DNA of 47,709 nt, taken from contig JADRCO010000153.1 in NCBI GenBank assembly GCA_021464525.1, forward strand, positions 1 through 47,709. Reading direction: 5' to 3'. The notes beneath the pieces are model-generated. The model was not told where the DNA came from, did no database searches, and worked only from the letters and a program-made list of their open reading frames with translations. The DNA comes from Rhizophagus sp. LPA8_4_AMF. Its lineage: Eukaryota; Glomeromycota; Glomeromycetes; Glomerales; Glomeraceae. This document shows positions 25,760-36,371 of this stretch, in pieces. The first letter of the stretch is position 1, and the number at the start of each line of letters is the position of its first letter. The translations under genes were made by a program, and so were the position numbers.

Positions 25760-28640
25760 CTAATAATTTACCCATGATCCCGAATGTAAAAAATTACAAG
25801 AAATTCACCTGATATAGGCGGTACTATCCAACCGATTAAGATGGTTGGAGTAAGGTTTCCGTGTGTTAATATTCCTTGTGCGGCAATTTATCCTATTTCT
25901 AGGCGGGCGTGTAGGTTGTACTTGTCGTTGTTGTTTATAAGTTTGAAGTAACGCTTTTTCTTTTTACGAGTGATTCCTAAGGATGATTCCCATTGTTTAA
26001 AAGGACGATGACGTTCCATCCAAGTGGCGGCATTTAAATCTTGAAAAATGGGAGAATTAATTCTATAAAAATTCTGTCTCGTAGATAACGTTTTCCGATA
26101 TAATAATAGAAGAGCGAAGAAAGCTCAGACGGCACTAAATTGTGTATTAATATGAATAATAGGTAATATTTAGTAAATGTGGTGATATTGTTAGGCTTGA
26201 TTCCCGATCCCATTTTAAATAGTGGAGAATTGTCGATGTGATGACGTAAATCGTAAGTGAGACCAGAGGCGTGGGTCTCGAGTAAGTTAAATAAAACAAT
26301 ATCTTTGTGTTTGGTTAACATTGTCTGGATTGATGAAAAATGATTTGGACATAACATCAAGTGTTCATTTGTATCAGGTTGTGTATTGCATTCGGTGCAA
26401 AGTATAGGTCCGGAAGGGTAGAGGCGTGGGTAGTTACGTTGTAGAATGTCTGCTGTGGGATATATAAAATTTGAGATAGTTTATCACATGTGGGGGAGTT
26501 AAATGGGTTGGGATTAATCCATAGGCGTGAATAATACCAATCGACTTGTCCTTCCAAAATGTATTGTTCTATCGGTTTGAGTGATGCATTGTTAATGAGC
26601 GAATTAAAAATGTTAGCTCTGATCGGAGTGTTGCTCCATTGTCTTATGTTTTGGTTGACTATGTATATATTATTCCAATTGATGAAACCCAGAAAAAACT
26701 TGAAGTTGACTACTATTGGATCTTGCATGAGAGTTCCTGCTTTCGCTAAGCGATCTGCAATGTCGTTAAAGTTGTTATCGGTGTGTGCCTTGACTTTTTT
26801 AATGAATAGGATGATGTGTCTGTGTTCCAGGATCCAAAAAATTAGGTCCCAGATTAAGTATGTTGTTTTATCTTTCTTCTATGACTGATACATGGTGATT
26901 TAAGACGTTTTTCGTATGTGGATATGCAGTTAGCTGAGTTCGTGTATAGGGTGCTGGTACGTTGAACGATAAAGTAATTGAAGCTGATAAAATGCCCATT
27001 GATTCACTTTTTGTGGAAGACGGAAAAAAGCAGTAGAACCTTTAAATTCTAATTTGGGACTAGCAGGATGTGTTTGTGTCCATCCATATCCGCTTATGCA
27101 ATGAGGAGTACCAATTTGTTTAACCGAACCGCCAGTGAAAAAACAAAATCAGAGTGACCATTAAATTGTGTAGAAATATTGATAAGGGTTTATTTAATAT
27201 AATTTTTTGACAAATTAAGGTGAAATTAATTTGTGTATGGTTAACTATGATAAATCATCAGGAGAAAAAAATAATATTAGGGTATTATGTAAAGGTGTAA
27301 CGTTATTAAGTATTAAAAAATTTTCATAGGCTATATAACGAATACTGAAAAAAAGGTTTAGTAGAAATAGAATAGGTAAAGTTAAAACGATTTTATAAAA
27401 TTTGTGTTCAGAAGAATATTTAGAAAAAAATTTTGAAAAGTAATAATTGATTAGTCCTTGTTGCGATAACACATTTTGGATGTAAATCGTGTGGGAATAA
27501 GAATTGAGGGAACAACCTTCGCACGGTGTCAATATCAATGATTGACGTCTAGGAGTCAACTCAGTGTCATAGGCGTTAAGGTATGGATGATATTTGATGT
27601 TCCATACAAGTGATTGATTGATTTGATGTGGAATCTTGTAAGAGTGTTTTTCCAAAGATAACAGTTTTGAGGTGGTTGTTCCAGTGAATGGTCCATTCGT
27701 TTTTGGGTTTATGGATACTTATCATGATGGGAGTCCTTTGTGGGAACAGTTGATGATGTTGAAAGTGTCTTTAATTGGGAACGATGGACGTCAATAATTG
27801 CTAAGGATATAGTTTTCTTCGAGGTTTAAAAACCATTTAGGTGTCTTGCCCTTAAAATTGTTGAGTTTTTTAAAGATTTAAGTCTCTGGTAGATAAATCT
27901 TTAATGTATTCTCTTTTAGGGGTATGTCCTCCAATGATGTCGATATCAAATATGAGATCTATATTAAAATTATATTGGTTGATTAGCGCTAAACTTTTTG
28001 TGAGGTAAATCGGGTTGATGACATTAGTCATATAAGCGTTAATATCAGAGGGAATTCTAGGGTACCAAAGTTCTTGTTGTAGATGATATAATTTTTGAAG
28101 AGCAATAGGACGCAATGTGGGTGTGTTAAAAAGTGCAGATAAAATATTTAGTTGAGATTTAACTTGAATATCAAAGAAATTATTGATAGAGGGGAAAAAA
28201 TTGTTAAAAATAATATTCTCCGCAGTATTAACGGGTAAATTTAATTTTTGTTTGAATAATTTTTTAAGTGGTTTGACATTGAATGTAAGAAAGGATCGTG
28301 TGTTGAAATATATATTCTAGTTTTGATGTATTGAATGTGATCGTGTGTGAGTTTCTTTTTCTTAAGTGTTTGATAATGCGAATAAACAACTTGTTTGCTT
28401 TTCGATATTGTTTGTTGGTGACGGTCCATTGCGTTGATATAAAGTCCTGGGATACTCGATCACCTTTCTTGTTGGGGGAAATTTCTGCAGGAGTAATATG
28501 ATTATTGATGTTTAGGTCGATGGTTTTGGAATTATGTTTTTGGTTCGTTAGCACCTTGTATTTATCCTAAATTGACTTGAATTTTTGTAAAATTATAAAA
28601 AGAATTAGCGATAGATTGATTTGTTCTTGGGATGAACCAA
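25760..28640 (-). mobile_element. 5'-truncated, frame-broken LINE (non-LTR retrotransposon)
   Basis: Read on the minus strand, frames shift repeatedly but order is kept. First comes the distal reverse transcriptase (from about 28640, starting just after the catalytic FADD-like box with LVWFIPRTNQSIANSF), then the thumb/connection (27870-28554). A segment with a CEGCSLN cysteine cluster follows (27245-27655). The RNase H domain spans about 27130-26730: its first catalytic Asp is replaced (TGGS instead of TDGS), and its end is AHTDNNFNDIADRLAKAG. Last is the C-terminal region with a C-x-x-C...HL-x-x-C knuckle (ILCTECN...NEHLMLC, about 26400-26340) and a basic tail near 26000-25900. The upstream RT core and endonuclease are absent, as expected for 5' truncation. 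It is inactive. Confidence 0.75.
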
Positions 28641-28849
28641 ACCAAGTGGTATTGATCAATTTTTACACGAGGCGTCGAGGAATACTACATAGTCACGTGA
28701 CATGTATTAATGTTTATTAAAATACGAAATTTTTCAAAAAAAAAGGAGGACGTTAAACTAATTATTAATTTGGAATGGCCTAACCTACACAAAGGGGTGA
28801 TAAAAAACAAGGAATAGAATAAAATAAAGAAATATTAAAATTAAGATAC

Positions 28850-29080
28850 ATCAGAAAGAAAAGCCTATAAATTGATACCAAGGTTCATTATGTAAAAAAT
28901 TTGATGATGTGAAACGAATCCATAAACTAGTTGAGTCTGGCGGATTTCGAAAATCATTGTAAGGATTATAATAAATCCAAGCATTAGTTCTTTGTGGACC
29001 CATTCTTCGTAAGAAGGTATTATCGCTAGCGGAACCATTACGTTCCTCGTGTCTGTAATTGGCGAAGGATTTTTTGTGAT
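28850..29080 (-). other. Small open coding-like segment without start codon
   Basis: About 70 codons are open on the minus strand, ending at a TGA near 28852. They include RRMGPQRTNAWIYYNPYNDF and LWIRFTSSNFLHNEPW, which is aromatic-rich and unlike random AT-rich translation. A stop lies immediately upstream and no ATG precedes it. It may be a terminal exon or a transposon fragment; I do not recognise the family. Confidence 0.3.
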
Positions 29081-29299
29081 ATTATTGGCTAACTTCTATT
29101 GCTTCAAACGCTTATTACATACTTTAAAAACGGAAGTATATATATCTAAATGAAGATTATAAACAAAAGGTAAAAGCAATTATTTGATCAATTTTTGGAA
29201 CATAATATGCTCGGTAAAAGTACCAGATAAATCTAGCGGGATAAAATTGATAAGAAATAGGTAAAGGTTATGAAAATTTGATATGTTGTTTAAATTTTG

Positions 29300-29940
29300 G
29301 TTTGTTCATTTAAAAATTAAAGTCTGGTTAACCGTATTATCAATGCACAAGATGAATTTATCTCCATTAGTTTTGAGTAGTGAAATGAGGATCTGTTTAT
29401 GTTAAAAACATCTTTGAGAATAGCCAAAATTTCTCTACACGTCCACAGGTGATCGGTTGTTTCAACTTCTTGTTTGCACATAAAACTTTTCTTTAGATCT
29501 TTCAATAAACCCGGAAAATTACGGTTTAGAATATCAAATGTTGGTAACTATAAGGTTGAATTTTTGATCCGCCAACTGCATAGTTTGAAAAATTTCAAAC
29601 TTGCAGTGCGGTCGGAATATAATTGATTTTCTAAGCTATGCTGTTGGAGAATTTTTTAATCTCTATGTGATAAGTGCGATTGTAGTCGTTTGTACTGTAA
29701 TTAATTAACGGATTTTCTAATATTGCGATTAATTGTGAATTCGTTGCTCCAAACAACAGTACACGTTTGTGATTCTAAACCCAAAGGATTAACGGAAGAA
29801 AACAATGTTTCATTAAGACCTTTAGCTAAAATATCAGCCTGGTCGTTATATGCATCATCAGAATGGGATTTAACTTTATGCAATTTGACCGCTAAGTTTA
29901 ATGTTTGAACATGTGACGTATCCTTTGCCAAATCAAACAA
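29300..29940 (-). mobile_element. Second LINE fragment (RNase H and zinc knuckle)
   Basis: Minus strand: LHKVKSHSDDAYNDQADILAKG (29860 region) is the end of an RNase H domain. After broken frames come LPTFDILNRNFPGLLKDLKK and C-x-(7)-DHLWTC (29490-29440), the cysteine/histidine knuckle that follows RNase H in these LINEs. It belongs to a different family from the element at 25760-28640. Only the 3' portion remains, with stops and shifts, so it is inactive. Confidence 0.65.
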
Positions 29941-30049
29941 TTATTAATTTTTGAACCCTTCTTGGCGATAAGATAAAAAAGATTATCAGATCATCAACCT
30001 TTTAACTAATTTTATAAATCAGGTGATAAACAATATTAAACTAATATAC

Positions 30050-30258
30050 CCGGGCTGTTGTTAATATGAGTTCGGTATACGATCTATATACAAGTTCGTT
30101 ATATTCAGTGTAATTAATTATAAAAAAAATAAGTTCTGGTAAGTTTCAGTTCGGTATAACCAAAGTTCGGTACATACAGGTACGGTATAACCAATGACGA
30201 CTGTATTGTGAAATTCGGTATATCAAAATTCGCTATAAAAAGAGTTGACTGTATGCAT
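30050..30258 (-). mobile_element. pogo/Tigger-like DNA transposon terminus (remnant, possibly nested)
   Basis: The minus strand from about 30256 reads CAGTCAACTCTTTTTATAGC followed by repeated ACCGAA/AACGAA blocks (GATATACCGAA, GGTTATACCG, ATAACGAAC). This CAGT...CTC...TATAACGAA layout is typical of pogo/Tigger terminal repeats, bordered by the TA target (TA follows GACTG at 30254). A second CAGTCGTCATTGGTTATACC start lies inside it near 30207, again bordered by TA, suggesting one copy inside another. No transposase is present. Confidence 0.5.
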
Positions 30259-30451
30259 ATACAAATCAAACTCCATACACACACTAACACACAAAGGACT
30301 AGCCGGCTAGGTCGAGAACGTTAATCAAGATCTAGAGTTAATTTCGGATACATAAATACATATAAAATCTGCTACCCAGTATGTATAACTACGTTTGCAT
30401 AACCGTGTAAATGGTGCCGATCAGGGGATAATAGTATGTTAAATATTCAAT

Positions 30452-30666
30452 TTACAGCTAGTTTCAAAAAGGTCGGGTCACTTAGCAAATTTTGAAGAAC
30501 TCGGAAATATTCGGTAAAGCTTGATATAAAATAAAAATCACACGCTAATTTTGGAGTACTGTTCCGAGAATGGTGGTATAATGTTATCTTATTTTGGGCT
30601 TTATCGAATATTTTCGAGTTCATTAAAATTTGCTAAGTGTCCCGACCTTTTTGAAATCAGCTGTAA
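30452..30666. repeat. Imperfect inverted repeat, 69-bp arms
   Basis: Arm 30452-30520 and the reverse complement of 30598-30666 agree at most positions (shared core TTTCAAAAAGGTCGGG and CTTAGCAAATTTT), separated by 77 bp. It could be a foldback/MITE or fold as a long hairpin transcript. Target duplications were not obvious. Confidence 0.75.
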
Positions 30667-31198
30667 CATGTTCACGAACTTACACAGCATCACCCGAAAA
30701 AACGGTAGGCGGTTTGATTTGTAGGTTACACGTGACTTCGGATACTGTATAACCGATAATACATTGTAGCTCAATTCTCTTATCCCCCAAATGCAGGAGT
30801 TGATCGCCAAAAAAAGAGTTCTAGCTAAAGGAGTGAAAAAAAACAACTGCCATTATAATATTAATATTTTATGTTTATTATGTTTCTTTAGATTTAGCAG
30901 ATTTGATTTTTGATCGTTTAACATATAAATCTTTTTGAAAAAAAAAGAAAATTTTAAGGGAAAATTTTAAGAGAAAACGAATATATTTTTAAATTATCAC
31001 GTGACAGTCGTTACACGTCATTTTTTGAAAAAAAAATATTGCTAAAAATGAAGATTGATTGATATAATGATTTTATAAATTTTAGGAAATTTAGACATAT
31101 ATATGTAAAGAGATTTCTAAATAAGCGGTCAAAGATTAGAATCTAGAACATTGAGAAAGATTTATCATAAATAGACAGTAAATAAACCTTTTCATTGG

Positions 31199-31248
31199 AA
31201 AAAAAAAAAAAAAAAAAAATATTTATTTTCTTTTTTTTTTTTTTTTTT
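31199..31248. repeat. Adjacent poly-A and poly-T tracts
   Basis: About 21 A residues followed 11 bp later by about 18 T residues, immediately upstream of the hydrolase gene. This could form an A/T hairpin or exclude nucleosomes in the promoter. Confidence 0.6.
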
Positions 31249-31273
31249 ATTATCACCAATTTAAAAAAAAAAA

Positions 31274-32283
31274 ATGAATTTGATCAAAATTTTAACAATT
31301 ATTAGTTGTTTCTTTTTTAAAGTAATAATTACGCAAGTTCCTATTTATACATTTCCAATAGAAACTGTTAATTATTATGTTAATGGTGAAAATGGAATTC
31401 AAATTTATGTAGAAGAAAAAGGAAATCCAGAAAAAACCACAATTTTATTTACCAGTGGATATATGTCATCACGTCTTTCTTGGCATCCATTATGGTATGA
31501 TACAGAACTTGAAGAAAAATTTCATCTTGTTAGATGGGATTATCGAGGAACTGGACGAAGTGATAAACCTAGAGATGTTAAAGAGTACTCACTTGAATTA
31601 AGTAGTAAAGATCTTCACGCCGTAATAACAAAAATTAAAACAGATAAACCAAATAAAAAAATAATTACAGTTGGATGGTCAATGGGAACTCCAACTACTA
31701 TGACATTTATGAAAAATAATCCTGATATTAAAATTGATGGATTTATTTCTATTGGAGGAATGATATATTTAAACTTTACAGAGGCAAGTTTAATTAGTGA
31801 AGAACTTGTAAAATATTCTATCGCAGCAATTGATCCAGATTATAAATTTTCAACAATTGCTTATGGATTAAACGGATTTTCGAATTTTAGAACTTATAAA
31901 CCAATATCTGATCAATTTCGTGCTTTTAAGCTTGGTGAATCTATTATTATACCCCCTGAATATCGAAAATTTGAAGCTAAACGTGAGTATTAATTCAAAA
32001 AAAAAAAAAAAAAAATCATTATTTATATATATAAACTAATTAAGAAAAATTTTATTTAATTATAGAATTTGATTTTAGAGATTTCTTTAGTTCTTTAGAT
32101 ATTCCAACATTAAATCTTATCGGGGAGAAAGATAAATTAATTACGCTTGAACATAGTTTACAATTTGCAAATCTTGCTAAAAATGGGAAAAAAATCGTTT
32201 ATAAAGATATTGGACACTCACCACCATGGGAAGACACTAAATCGGTTGTTAGAGATATCACAGAATTTGTGTCTAATATTTAA
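31274..32283 (+). CDS. Secreted alpha/beta hydrolase
   Basis: Two exons, 31274-31982 and 32066-32283 (donor GTGAGT, acceptor TTATAG), encode 308 residues. Residues 1-21 form a signal peptide (basic start, hydrophobic FFF-rich core), so secretion or ER entry is likely. The fold follows: oxyanion region TSGYMSSRLSW (60-70), RWDYRGTGRSDKP (87-99), nucleophile elbow GWSMG with Ser136, acid in GEKDK at Asp259, and GHSPPWE with His287. All three catalytic residues are present, so it should be an active serine hydrolase (esterase, lipase or epoxide-hydrolase-like; substrate unknown). The second exon is required because it carries the Asp and His; the first exon alone would stop at 31993 without them. 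The length is normal for the family. Confidence 0.88.
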
Positions 32284-33144
32284 ATTTTTTTTTTTTTTTA
32301 AAAAAAAAAATTTCTTTGTATTAAATATTAGGATTGTTATCTTCTATTTATTATATAAAACTTTGTAACTATGTTTTATTTTTAATATTAAAATTTCAAG
32401 CTGTACCGTACTTGTTTAATGTTTACTATTGTTTATTTAATCCTAAAAAACGTGGAGTAATAAAATATTGGAATTTTGAACATCCTGAACATCCTGAATA
32501 TCCTGAATATCCCCTGTTTAATAAGGATTCTTATGTAAGGTTTGAAACAAGGTTTTATTATTATTATCGTTTGTTACATATACATATAAAAGATGTACTT
32601 TTAGGTATTAGAACATAACTTTTTATGGAATATAATAGAATGATGTGAAACTTCGTTATACATATATATGTACATATAATATTTATTTATGAATGAAACG
32701 CAAACAATTTTTTTTTTTTATCCAATCGTTTAAAATACGGAAAATTTTTTTAGGCTACCCAGAAAAGTTTAAAATATTTTAAATTATTGGGTTTGGGTTT
32801 TAAATCAAGTTTTAGAATTTTAATTTTAAGTTTCAAGTTTCAAAAAAAATGAAACAATCAAAAGTTTTTTTTTAGAAATTTGATCGTCACTCGAACAATA
32901 AGAATTGTTGGTGGTACTATTGTACTATTGTTTAATTACTTTTTTTAAAAAAAAAGAATCACGTATCAATTTGATCGACAGAGCGCAGCATAAATATTAT
33001 TCACATATTAGAGACAATCCTGAAAAATTTTGAGTAATTAATTATCTTTAATATGATATGAATGAACGTATAAATGGTAATAAATGCATCAAAATTGTCT
33101 CGTATCCATTATTAGAAATGAGCGACTTTCTATAATTTCGGACG
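32284..33144. other. Gene-free interval
   Basis: AT-rich 3' flank. A short tandem of 9-bp units CATCCTGAA/TATCCTGAA (32480-32511) is the only structure noted. No gene seen. Confidence 0.4.
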
Positions 33145-33152
33145 TATAAATA
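33145..33152 (+). promoter_or_regulatory. TATA box of the BTB gene
   Basis: TATAAATA, 185 bp upstream of the ATG at 33337. The interval that follows (33180-33300) is an A-rich leader with repeated CAAAAATC units, typical of a 5' UTR. Confidence 0.45.
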
Positions 33153-33336
33153 TGCTTCAACGCAACGAAGATTTCTTGCAACAAAAAAATTTAAAAATTC
33201 AAATAATAATAAAAAAACAAATCAAAAATCAACAAAATCTATAAAAAGTTCAAAGCAAATACCAAAAATCAAAAATCAAAAATTCAAATTTCTTTTTTTT
33301 CCCTCAATTAAAAAAATACTAAAAACTTTTTACATC

Positions 33337-33747
33337 ATGTCTGTTGTCGAAGGAATCCCAGCTCCTTATTATGTTACTTGCTTACATGAAGAAGGACGAA
33401 GTTATTACAATAATAAAAATCATGCATTTGAATTACGAGTAAATGGTATTGATAGATCATTCTTCGTACATTTAGAATACCTTACCTCTCAATCAATATT
33501 CTTTCGAGATAATTGTACCAACGTAAAAGAAGGTGATCTAGTAGTAATTGATGTACCATCTCCCGAGACATTTGAGCCAATTATTGAATATTTATATTTA
33601 GGAAATGGTGATAAATGGTATGATACCATGACTATTGATAATTATGGTGATGTTTGGCATAACGTTGAATACCTTGGTTTAGATGATAACGCGAGATCAA
33701 TTTGTCTTGCATTTTATCAAGCAAATCAATCCAGTTTAGAAGCGTAA
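33337..33747 (+). CDS. Small BTB/POZ-domain protein
   Basis: A single exon of 136 codons. The core FELRVNGIDRSFFVHLEYLT, followed by SIFFRDN and DVPSPETFEPIIEYLYLGNGD, matches the BTB/POZ fold: strand, helix with the conserved H-x-x-x-L, S-x-F-F-R, and the later F-x-x-(I/L)-x-x-Y-(L/M)-Y motif. The protein is little more than the BTB domain plus about 35 residues, with no BACK, Kelch or zinc-finger partner. BTB domains dimerise and many act as Cullin-3 adaptors; which one applies here is unknown. Start chosen by the TATA box and the A-rich leader upstream. Followed by AAATAAATTATAG, a possible polyadenylation region. Confidence 0.8.
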   Translation: MSVVEGIPAPYYVTCLHEEGRSYYNNKNHAFELRVNGIDRSFFVHLEYLTSQSIFFRDNCTNVKEGDLVVIDVPSPETFEPIIEYLYLGNGDKWYDTMTIDNYGDVWHNVEYLGLDDNARSICLAFYQANQSSLEA

Positions 33748-36053
33748 AAATAAATTATAGAAAAAAATAGATAGATCTAACAAAAAAAAAAGTAGCTCTT
33801 TTAGTTCTGCAATTGTAATTTTATTCATATATACAGTATATATTATTTAAACAATCAAAAAAAAAAAAAAGAAAAAAAATAGCTTTAAAAAAAAGGACAT
33901 TTTCGCATAAATTCACGTTTTTAATTTCATCAGATTTGTTAACTTTTCGTGTTTATTAAATTTTCTTTTCTTTTTCTTTACTTTTTTTTTTTTCTTATTT
34001 GTAATTTTTTATTCATTTTTCTTTCCATTTTTCTTTCCTGCATTTGAATTCAATAAAATTATATTTTATTTAAAAAAATGATCTTTTGTATTTTTTAAAA
34101 TATTATTTAAACAATGCGGTAATAAATAATAATAAAAACTGTCGGTTAATAAACCAGTTAATATATGTTTCTTACAGAAAAGTTATGATGTTTTACGCTA
34201 AAAAAAGAGAAATTTTTATCCAAAAATTTATATTTATTGAAGTTGGTGTAGTATTATCAAAATTTTATTTTTAAAATACTGTAAAGGATTGGAAACTTTA
34301 AAGATTATACTATGATATAATTGATATGTATCATTTCTTCGGTGCTAGTAGTAGCTTTTTTAAATTTCTGGGAATTAACAACACCTAATAAAGAAGTGCA
34401 AAAGGAGACACTCCTCACTACGGTCCAACATCTGCTCATCTGTGCACTACTTTCCTCAGGGTCGCATTCACCGACAAGGGAATTTAGGATTAGAATTAGG
34501 GTTAGGTGATCCTGTCGGTGAAAAGATTGCTAGCGTCATCGTAAATCACAAGATTATTAAATTGTCATTTTCTCTATTATCGGAAATTTTTTTTTAAAAA
34601 AAAATAACTACTAAAATTTCTTATTAAGAAAGTTTTTTTCTTTCCGAAAAAAAAATAAATAAATAAATAAATAAATAAAATAAAATAAATAGAAATTTTT
34701 TAAAAAAGAATGTACGATTGAGATACTGTAAAATTTTATGTACTCTTTCAAATATTTTATCGGTAAATATCATCCAATTTAACCAATTTCGGAATTTTCT
34801 AAGCATAATTGAAAATAAAAAATATAATTTATGAAAGAGTAATTTTCTTAATTGTCATATGACATAAACGGTTTACATAAAGAAAAATATTATTGTAGTA
34901 AATTTGTTGCTTACAGTAAAATGATTATGACGTGTAATACAATTTGATTGATGAAATTTTATGTGCAGCAACTAAAATAAGAAATTTTATTACAATTACG
35001 ATGCTATGAAATTTCATAATATTTACACTATAAATTTAAAATGGAAAACATAGAGTTTTCGTAAAAATATTATGAACGTGGTTGCAATTTAATTAATTTA
35101 TGAAATTTACTACTCTATTTGCATGGTACATGGCATGAGGAAAAGGGTAGATAGCGTAGTCATGTGCAACACTTAAATAGTTTATAGTTCATTTCCAATC
35201 GGTCACGTTTTTCGGTTGATTTGTGTTGTACAAATTAGCAAATAAAATTGATTCTGCAAATAAGTAGTTAATTATACTATAACATTTTTTACAAAATCCT
35301 ATAAGCTAAAGGAATTATAGCAATTAATAAAGAATAAACTTATTGAAAATATATTGGTAAAATTAGATGAAGGTTTTACAGATTCAGACGAAGAAGAAAT
35401 TTCTGGCTTTGTTTTATTAACTTTGAAATGGAGCTCGTGGAACCTTGTATATATAATCTCAAATATTGGTACATTAATCTTTTGTTTATAATGATATTAG
35501 ATTTAAAATTTGAGTATGCTTTCAGCAGTAAATATTAAAACTTTTGAGTATAAAAAAATGCTCAAAGATTTTCGATCTAAAAAAACACATAAAATTTTAG
35601 GTGAATGATGTCTTAAAAAAAAAATTGGATTAGATTCGTGATAATCGTAATACGAACAAAAAAATTTTTAATATGTTCATCAAATAAATAATTATCTGTT
35701 ATACTTTTTGTACCATTTCCACCACAATTCAATTCAACTAAGCCTACATAATTTTAACAAAATGCGTCTCTCTACATCAAGAGTAGTACATTGCTGTATT
35801 TGTGTCCTTAATGTGATTCAATCACGATAAGAACTATATCAGATATATTTGTTGGATTATGCAGAAGTACAGTTCATTGGTTAATGACGTGACGCAGTAG
35901 GACAAACGAAACTATTCACGTAACATTTAATTTCACCAGTATTTCACTGGTAGCATGTTCAAGATTTACTATATAATATGAAAAAATTTCGAATATTTTT
36001 TTATTTGACGAATGAACATTCTTTAATTTTGCAGAAAAAAGGTATTCATATGT
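33748..36053. other. Long gene-free interval with microsatellites
   Basis: AT-rich. It contains an (AAAT)n microsatellite (about 34650-34690), a telomere-like patch inside an inverted repeat (34467-34522), and a short coding-like scrap near 35345-35450 (LDEGFTDSDEEEISGF) with no start or flanking exons. No complete gene. Confidence 0.45.
34467..34522. repeat. Short inverted repeat enclosing telomere-like units
   Basis: Arms TTCACCGACAAGG (34467) and CCTGTCGGTGAA (34511) enclose TTAGGATTAGAATTAGGG and TTAGG, i.e. degenerate TTAGGG repeats. It could be an interstitial telomeric scar or a small foldback element. Confidence 0.5.
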
Positions 36054-36062
36054 ATCATCGAC

Positions 36063-36289
36063 TAGAGATGCAAACTTAACTCTTCCTTAGGGTTACGTCC
36101 TAGTTACGTCTATGACGTGACTTAAGTTACATCATACAGTATAATATTACGTCTATACATTTTATTATAAAATAATTAGTAATTAAATCACTTTGATGCA
36201 AACTTATGACTTTTCTTAGAATTACGTCCTAATTACGTCTATGACGTGACTTAACTAAGAGTTACGTCACATCATAAGTTTGCACCCTT
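36063..36289. mobile_element. 227-bp MITE with terminal inverted repeats and 9-bp target duplication
   Basis: Flanked by the direct repeat ATCATCGAC at 36054-36062 and 36290-36298. The ends are inverted repeats: AGATGCAAACTTA (36067) and the complement of TAAGTTTGCACCCTT (36275-36289). Inside are two diverged direct copies (from 36069 and 36197), each carrying TTACGTCCTA, TTACGTCTATGACGTGACTTAA-type palindromes. A G/A-rich tip followed by TGCAAA recalls hAT termini (8-bp duplications), while a 9-bp duplication suits Mutator-like elements; the class is open. No coding capacity. Confidence 0.75.
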
Positions 36290-36371
36290 ATCATCGACAA
36301 AATCAATATTACATTTCTTTGAAAAATTGACAAGTAATGAATTTAAAATCAATTACAACTCACGTTCTATT

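Noticed and set aside
26559..26888. Plus-strand ORF of 109 codons
   Set aside because: Antisense shadow of the LINE RNase H and C-terminal region.
31199..31219. Poly-A run as a retroposon tail
   Set aside because: No upstream processed sequence or target duplication was found; it is more likely promoter A/T tracts.
34624..34806. Minus-strand 60-codon ORF
   Set aside because: Half of it is translated (AAAT)n microsatellite.
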